Position numbers and translations under genes: made by a program. A DNA stretch of 64,000 nucleotides from Marininema mesophilum (lineage in GTDB: Bacteria; Bacillota; Bacilli; Thermoactinomycetales; DSM-45169): NCBI RefSeq assembly GCF_900106775.1, contig NZ_FNNQ01000004.1:62001-126000 (forward strand), given 5' to 3'. Under the pieces are notes generated by a model. The model saw only the letters and a list, made by a program, of their open reading frames with translations, was not told the DNA's origin and did not search any database. Below are positions 59,131 through 64,000 of this stretch, one piece after another. The first letter of the stretch is position 1, and each line of letters begins with the position of its first letter.

Positions 59131-60729
59131 ATGGAAAATACCAAGTGTGAATGCGGACATAGTAACCCTGTTGGTACCACATTGTGTGAGTACTGTGGTA
59201 AACCCTTGGAAGAGGAAAATGCCTCGGATCAACCCCTGGAGATGCGTTACGATGGGAAAGCTCGGCGATCTCAAACGAAGAAAACCACCTGGGTGGATCA
59301 TGTGTGGAACTTCTTTTCTTCAGTAAAAATCGCTGTTTGGTTGATTGTAATCACGTTGGTGATTTCAGCCCTCGGAACGATCTTTCCCCAGGAACGTGTG
59401 ATTCCTAGTGGGAACCCAGATGTCTACTATAAACAGAAATATGGTACACTAGGGGATCTTTATTACAATGTAGGTTTGTCTGATGTATTTAACTCTCCAC
59501 TTTTTATGATTTTGTTGGCAATGATCGGAATCTCTTTGGTCGTTTGTAGTCTGGATCGAGTAGTTCCTCTATACAAAGCGCTTAACAATCAGAAAATCGT
59601 TAAAAGCCCTGTGTTTCTTACTCGTCAACGGGTGAGTCGCACTCAACCCATCCCTGAAGAAATGGATAAGGGGGAGCTTTTGAAAGCGCTATCCAAAGCG
59701 CTACGGAAAAAACGGTACTACATACGGCAAGAAGGGAGTTCTCTCCTTGCTGAAAAGGGACGGATTAGTCGTTGGGGTCCCTATATCAACCATATTGGCC
59801 TTATCATCTTTCTTGTTGGTATTCTGCTACGGATTGTTATGCCTGGCTGGTATTTAGACGAGTCTGTTTTTGTTCAAGATGGGAAGACAAAAAAGTTACC
59901 GGAAGTCGGATACTATATCAAAAATGTAAAAGCAACGATGGAACTATACGATCAGAAAGATTCCCGGGAACAAGCTGAAAATGGGCAACCGGTAGTGAAG
60001 AAGTATGAAACAAAGGCGATTCTTTATAAGAAAAACCCCAAAACAGGCAAATTGCAGGAAGTAAAAAAAGGCCCTATTTCTGTCAATCATCCGATGAAAA
60101 TTGGGGATTTGCTTCTCTATCAAGCTGATTTTGAGGCGAATCAGACCCAGGCGATTCGTTTACAATTAACCGATAAGAAAACGAAGGCCAAGTTGGGGGA
60201 ATTTCGCATTAATCTCTATAAACCTGCTCCAGAATACACTTTGAAAAATGGAATGAAGGTACGAATTCTCAATTACTTCCCTGATTTCGTCATGGAAGGG
60301 AATCGCCCTACTACTAAATCTGAGGTGGCTAACCGTCCTGCTTTTGTCTTTGAAGTGACGGGACCTAAACTGAAAAAACCGGAAAGATCTTGGATGATCG
60401 CAGGGACAAATTTGGATGATATCAGCAAAGCCAATCGCTATACGATCGATCTGACACGGTTAGAGACAGCAAATTCAACAGGCCTTATGGTACGGATCGA
60501 CAAAAGTTTGCCCATTATCTTTACAGGGCTAGGGATCTTTATGGTAGGGCTGTCGATGGGATTCTTTTGGTACCATCGTCGAATCTGGGTTCGTGTGAAG
60601 GATGACAACCTTTATGTAGGTGCACATACCAATAAAAATTGGTTCGGGCTACGAAGGGAGCTGGAGCAGGCCTGTCAAGTAACCGGTCTTTCGCTCTCCT
60701 TCTCTCCTGATCAGAGACGGGAGGAATGA
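59131..60729 (+). CDS. resB: Cytochrome c biogenesis protein ResB
   Basis: Component of system II that presents heme to apocytochrome c on the outer face. 532 aa. N-terminal zinc-ribbon-like CECGHSNPVGTTLCEYCGK, then membrane helices (VKIAVWLIVITLVISALG, LFMILLAMIGISLVVCSL, HIGLIIFLVGILLRIV), a long outer domain, and a last helix (IIFTGLGIFMVGLSMGFFW). ATG 59131 chosen behind a G-rich site. resA, which lies upstream in B. subtilis, is absent here. Overlaps the first ATG of the resC run. Confidence 0.92.
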   Translation: MENTKCECGHSNPVGTTLCEYCGKPLEEENASDQPLEMRYDGKARRSQTKKTTWVDHVWNFFSSVKIAVWLIVITLVISALGTIFPQERVIPSGNPDVYYKQKYGTLGDLYYNVGLSDVFNSPLFMILLAMIGISLVVCSLDRVVPLYKALNNQKIVKSPVFLTRQRVSRTQPIPEEMDKGELLKALSKALRKKRYYIRQEGSSLLAEKGRISRWGPYINHIGLIIFLVGILLRIVMPGWYLDESVFVQDGKTKKLPEVGYYIKNVKATMELYDQKDSREQAENGQPVVKKYETKAILYKKNPKTGKLQEVKKGPISVNHPMKIGDLLLYQADFEANQTQAIRLQLTDKKTKAKLGEFRINLYKPAPEYTLKNGMKVRILNYFPDFVMEGNRPTTKSEVANRPAFVFEVTGPKLKKPERSWMIAGTNLDDISKANRYTIDLTRLETANSTGLMVRIDKSLPIIFTGLGIFMVGLSMGFFWYHRRIWVRVKDDNLYVGAHTNKNWFGLRRELEQACQVTGLSLSFSPDQRREE

Positions 60730-60731
60730 TG

Positions 60732-61943
60732 ATGGAACAAGCAATGGAGTATGCTCTCCTTGCCGCGTTTTTTTTCTATCTATTTTCAACGATTGCCTAT
60801 GTAATGGCTGTAACTGGAAAAGCATCCCGTGTAGGAAAGGATGTGCATACACAGCGCTGGAGCCGGCGAGGCTTGGTCTTAGCTATTATCGGTGGTACGT
60901 TACATATTCTTTTTACGGTGATTCGGATTGCGATTAGTGGGCATTTTCCTACAAGCAACATGTTTGAATTTACTGCGTTTCTCTGCTTGTCCATTGTGGC
61001 CGCTTATATCGTGATTTACTTTATTTATCGAATTACTGTCCTCGGTGCCTTTGTGATGCCACTGGCGGTAATCATGTTGGCCTATGCTTCTGTTTTCCCT
61101 ACAGAGGTGAAGCCGCTGATACCTGCTCTACAAAGTTATTGGCTCGGTATCCATGTCACAACGGTGGCCATTGGTGAGGGAGCGCTTGCGGTGGGGTTTG
61201 TGGCAGGTCTGATTTACCTAATCTGTTGGGTAGGTCAAGGAAATCGAACGCATACCCGAACTGCGGCTTTTCTTGAGGGTGTGCTTGTTCTACTCCTGAT
61301 GCTGGTTGGTTTTGTTGTGATGTCGGGGATTTTTAGTGGGTTAGGTTATCAGGCTTCCTTTCAACATTCTGTCGATGAAAAGCCTGTTGTAGAAGAATAT
61401 TCGATGCTCCCGATAGTTAGTCCCCATGATAGTAAAGTGAGCAAAGTAGATTCTTTCGCTGGACTGGAGAAGCCACTCTTTGAGGCTCCCTCTTGGTTAA
61501 AGGGAGAGAAGGCTGCTGGTAAGCTGAACACGGTTATCTGGTCAGTCATCTCCGGCTTGATCCTATATGGTTTACTCCGGCTTTTCCTGCGCCGCCGTCT
61601 ATATGAACTGTTATTCCCCCTTGTGAAAAATCTTGATTTAGAGATGGTGGATGAAGTGAGTTATCGTGCCATCGCCATTGGCTATCCCATTTTTACATTA
61701 GGTGGATTGATCTTTGCGATGATTTGGGCCCATGAGGCCTGGGGGCGTTTTTGGGGATTTGACCCCAAGGAGAACTGGGCGTTAATCACGTGGTTATTTT
61801 ATAGTGTCTACCTGCATTTGCGGCTCTCTCGAGGGTGGCATGGATTAAAATCTTCGTGGATGTCTGTCGGTGGATTTGTTGTCATCATGCTAAATCTGAT
61901 CGCAATCAACTTAGTACTGGCGGGGTTACATTCTTACGCCTGA
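60732..61943 (+). CDS. resC: Cytochrome c biogenesis protein ResC (CcsB type)
   Basis: Heme-handling partner of ResB. 403 aa with about eight helices and the WWD-type motif WAHEAWGRFWGFDPKENWALITWLFY. Conserved His residues flank it (GIHVTTVAIG upstream, RGWHGLKSSW downstream). Three consecutive ATGs (60726, 60729, 60732) follow GGGAGG. The last is chosen for seven-base spacing. Translationally coupled with resB. Confidence 0.92.
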   Translation: MEQAMEYALLAAFFFYLFSTIAYVMAVTGKASRVGKDVHTQRWSRRGLVLAIIGGTLHILFTVIRIAISGHFPTSNMFEFTAFLCLSIVAAYIVIYFIYRITVLGAFVMPLAVIMLAYASVFPTEVKPLIPALQSYWLGIHVTTVAIGEGALAVGFVAGLIYLICWVGQGNRTHTRTAAFLEGVLVLLLMLVGFVVMSGIFSGLGYQASFQHSVDEKPVVEEYSMLPIVSPHDSKVSKVDSFAGLEKPLFEAPSWLKGEKAAGKLNTVIWSVISGLILYGLLRLFLRRRLYELLFPLVKNLDLEMVDEVSYRAIAIGYPIFTLGGLIFAMIWAHEAWGRFWGFDPKENWALITWLFYSVYLHLRLSRGWHGLKSSWMSVGGFVVIMLNLIAINLVLAGLHSYA

Positions 61944-62010
61944 TACAATCATCAAGATTATGGTATGATAGGAACAATCATTTTTTGTGGATGCCAGAGA
62001 GGTGAGTCAC

Positions 62011-62727
62011 GTGGTAAAACAGGAGCACATCCTAGTGGTGGATGATGAGGACCGTATTCGCCGCTTGTTACGGATGTATCTCGAGCGCGAAGGATATCGC
62101 ATCGATGAGGCTGAAGACGGTGAAGAGGCGATGGTCAAGGCACTGGAAACGGATTACGACTTGATTCTACTTGACTTGATGTTACCTGGAGTGGACGGAT
62201 TGGATGTGGTTCGAGAGCTCCGTAATAAAAAAGCAACCCCGGTGATTATGTTAACCGCTCGGGGAGAAGAAAGTAATCGTGTGGAGGGCTTCGAAGCGGG
62301 GACCGATGATTACATCGTAAAACCCTTTAGCCCTCGAGAATTAGTTCATCGAGTAAAAGCTGTACTTCGGCGAGCATCGGCGACCGCTTTTCTTTCAACA
62401 GAGACGGAGACGCACAATGTTATTGTCTTTCCTGAGCTAACCATCGACCATGATGCTCATGAGGTGAGAGCAGGGGGGCGGGAAGTGTCATTGACGCCAA
62501 AGGAGTACGAACTTCTTCATTACTTGGCAACCTCACCGGATAAAGTTTTTACACGGGAAGAGCTACTCAGAGATGTGTGGAATTATGAGTTTTTCGGCGA
62601 TCTTCGGACGGTTGATACCCATATTAAACGCCTACGTGAAAAGCTGAATCGTGTCTCTGCTGATGCAGCTTCCATGATCAATACGGTTTGGGGTGTAGGG
62701 TACAAGCTCGAGGTGCCTAAAGAGTGA
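62011..62727 (+). CDS. resD: Response regulator ResD
   Basis: OmpR-family regulator of aerobic and anaerobic respiration genes in Bacillus. 238 aa. Receiver with acidic pair DDED (11-14), phosphorylated Asp55 (LILLDLMLPG) and Lys in DDYIVKPFSP. The C-terminal winged helix has LTPKEYELLHYLATSPDKVFTREEL and DTHIKRLREKL. GTG 62011 chosen after AGAGGTGAG. A GTG at 61987 is less likely. An extended -10 TGGTATGAT near 61961-61969 could be its own promoter. Overlaps resE by four bases. Confidence 0.9.
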   Translation: MVKQEHILVVDDEDRIRRLLRMYLEREGYRIDEAEDGEEAMVKALETDYDLILLDLMLPGVDGLDVVRELRNKKATPVIMLTARGEESNRVEGFEAGTDDYIVKPFSPRELVHRVKAVLRRASATAFLSTETETHNVIVFPELTIDHDAHEVRAGGREVSLTPKEYELLHYLATSPDKVFTREELLRDVWNYEFFGDLRTVDTHIKRLREKLNRVSADAASMINTVWGVGYKLEVPKE

Positions 62728-64000
62728 TTTTACGCAGTGTCGTCGGAAAACTTTGGCTGACAATCATCGTTTTGGTTACGGCTGTATTGTTGGTGCTATC
62801 TCTCTTTTTGACTGAGCAGATCATGGAAACCTATTATCAAGCCGAGCTACATAGCCTTGATCAATTAGCTGTTCAAGTGAAGGAGACCCTCGAAAAATCT
62901 TCAAAGGACGATCAAAAGGAGTATCTCCGCTCCGTGCTAAAAGTAGCGGACTTGTATGATACGTATATGATTGTGCTTGGCCCCAATGGCTCTGTAAAGC
63001 CGGCAGATGTCTCTCCCAATGTTCCAGATCTCCCCTGGCAGGATATATTAGAGCAAACAGAGATCGATCAAGTGTTTGGTGGTAAAAAGCAAGTCCTGCG
63101 TGGACGCGTCATGGTAGGGGAGAAGGGGAAAGCCACCTTCCCCCTTTTTAAAAATGAAATTATGATGGTTGCCTACCCCTTGAAAAATAAACAAGGGAAG
63201 GTAAATGGTGCGGTCGTGCTTTACCGTACCCAGGAACAGCTATCTGAGAGTCAAATTAAGAAGCTCATTTTCTACTCTGCCTTAATCGGAATCTTCCTTA
63301 CAACGATTTTTGCTTTTTTCCTATCTTCTCGGATCACCCAGCCCTTGATCCAGATGAAAAAGGCGGCAGAACGAATGGCTAAGGGTCAGTTTTCCACACG
63401 AATCCCTGTCCGTTCCCATGAACGAGATGAAATTGGCGACCTCTCTGTAGCCTTTAACCGAATGGCGGCTCAATTGGAAGAATCGATCCATGCTCTCTCC
63501 CAGGAAAAAGAACAACTCGCTAGTATCCTGCGCAGTATGGCCGATGGGGTGATCACTATGAATGCCCAGGGACAGGTGATCGTTACCAATCCCCCAGCAA
63601 ATCGGTTGTTAGAGGACTGGGATAGTGATAGTGATGAGGGTGAAGAATCATCTAAACGGGGATTGCCCTTCCAGTTAGATGAGATCTTTTTGCAGGTGAT
63701 TGCAGAGGAGAAGGAACTTTTCGGAGATGTAGCCAAGGATGGTCGCACCTGGGCGGTTGTGATGGCCCCTCTCTATGCACGTGGCGATGTAAGTGGAGCT
63801 GTTGCAGTTCTGCGGGATGTGACAGAAGAAAGACGGCTTGATAAACTGCGAACGGACTTTGTGGCCAATGTTTCCCATGAACTACGTACCCCCCTCGCCA
63901 TGCTCCAGGGATACAGCGAGGCCCTCCTCGATGGCTTTGCTCAGACTCCAGAGGAACAGCGAGAGATTGCAACGGTGATTAACGACGAGTCTTTACGAAT
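62724..64000 (+). CDS. resE: Sensor histidine kinase ResE (3' end beyond the window)
   Basis: GTG start overlapping the resD stop (GTGA). The visible 425 residues show an N-terminal helix (LWLTIIVLVTAVLLVLSLFL), an outer sensor loop of about 130 residues, a second helix (LIFYSALIGIFLTTIFAFFL), a HAMP domain (about 205-255), a PAS domain (about 265-370) and the dimerisation H box VSHELRTPLAMLQGYSEAL with phospho-accepting His385. The ATPase domain lies past the edge. Partner of ResD. Confidence 0.9.
   Translation, partial: MILRSVVGKLWLTIIVLVTAVLLVLSLFLTEQIMETYYQAELHSLDQLAVQVKETLEKSSKDDQKEYLRSVLKVADLYDTYMIVLGPNGSVKPADVSPNVPDLPWQDILEQTEIDQVFGGKKQVLRGRVMVGEKGKATFPLFKNEIMMVAYPLKNKQGKVNGAVVLYRTQEQLSESQIKKLIFYSALIGIFLTTIFAFFLSSRITQPLIQMKKAAERMAKGQFSTRIPVRSHERDEIGDLSVAFNRMAAQLEESIHALSQEKEQLASILRSMADGVITMNAQGQVIVTNPPANRLLEDWDSDSDEGEESSKRGLPFQLDEIFLQVIAEEKELFGDVAKDGRTWAVVMAPLYARGDVSGAVAVLRDVTEERRLDKLRTDFVANVSHELRTPLAMLQGYSEALLDGFAQTPEEQREIATVINDESLR

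Overview
The window is one continuous stretch of chromosome from an endospore-forming, Gram-positive Bacillota. Gene order follows the Bacillus subtilis blocks argR-recN-spoIVB-spo0A, bkdR-bkd, nudF-spoIIM-fur, drm-pnp-pdp-dacF-spoIIA-sigF-spoVA-lysA, rib, scpAB-dacB-spmAB-rluB-res. Moderate GC, many GTG/TTG starts behind strong Shine-Dalgarno sites, tandem purine nucleoside phosphorylases and a B12-dependent mutase cluster would suit Thermoactinomycetaceae or a neighbouring Bacillales family. That placement is inference. I see no tRNA, rRNA, CRISPR array, complete insertion sequence or prophage.

Layout. (1) 1-7000: tail of a membrane protein, nadK, argR, recN, spoIVB, spo0A, an 840-bp gene-poor gap, and a secreted NlpC/P60 hydrolase. 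(2) 7000-10000: an M24 peptidase, the tiny spore protein SspH, an N-terminally extended superoxide dismutase and a DUF2627 membrane protein. (3) 10000-19650: the enhancer-dependent activator bkdR, two palindromes, a clear sigma-54 promoter, a relic of ptb, then bcd, a degenerate buk, lpdV, bkdAA, bkdAB and bkdB. (4) 19700-28700: a secreted Vps62-like protein, small genes including a Prli42-like micropeptide, a candidate structured RNA, then B12-dependent mutase (two subunits), epimerase, carboxyltransferase, a tripeptidase-like M20 enzyme, bluB and a small MciZ gene. (5) 28700-44000: nudF, an endonuclease Q-like protein, spoIIM, fur, ald, yqzK, deoB, two PNPs, pdp, dacF, spoIIAA-AB-sigF, a shortened spoVA operon, and lysA behind a lysine riboswitch. 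(6) 44000-49000: a TetR regulator with twin operators, its RND pump, and ctaA. (7) 49000-64000: FMN riboswitch and ribDE-BA-H, scpAB, ytfIJ, dacB-spmAB, rluB, resBCDE (resE runs off the end).

How the genes work together. The bkd operon turns branched-chain 2-oxoacids into branched acyl-CoAs. The mutase, epimerase and carboxyltransferase handle propionyl-CoA and methylmalonyl-CoA, and BluB makes the cobalamin lower ligand that such a mutase needs. In B. subtilis Ptb and Buk draw acyl-CoA off to acid plus ATP. Here ptb is reduced to a fragment, and Buk has lost its glycine-rich phosphate loops and about 65 internal residues, so that branch looks lost or repurposed. Many other genes serve sporulation: the Spo0A master switch, the sigma-F switch, SpoIVB and SpoIIM, the spore cortex (DacF, DacB, SpmAB), the dipicolinate channel (SpoVA), an FtsZ inhibitor (MciZ) and spore proteins.

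The most unusual items are the degenerate Buk with its ptb relic, a SpoIVB frame that reads through its own terminator into spo0A, a compact multi-stem element upstream of the mutase, and paired PNPs whose base-recognition residues differ in a way that predicts different purine specificities.
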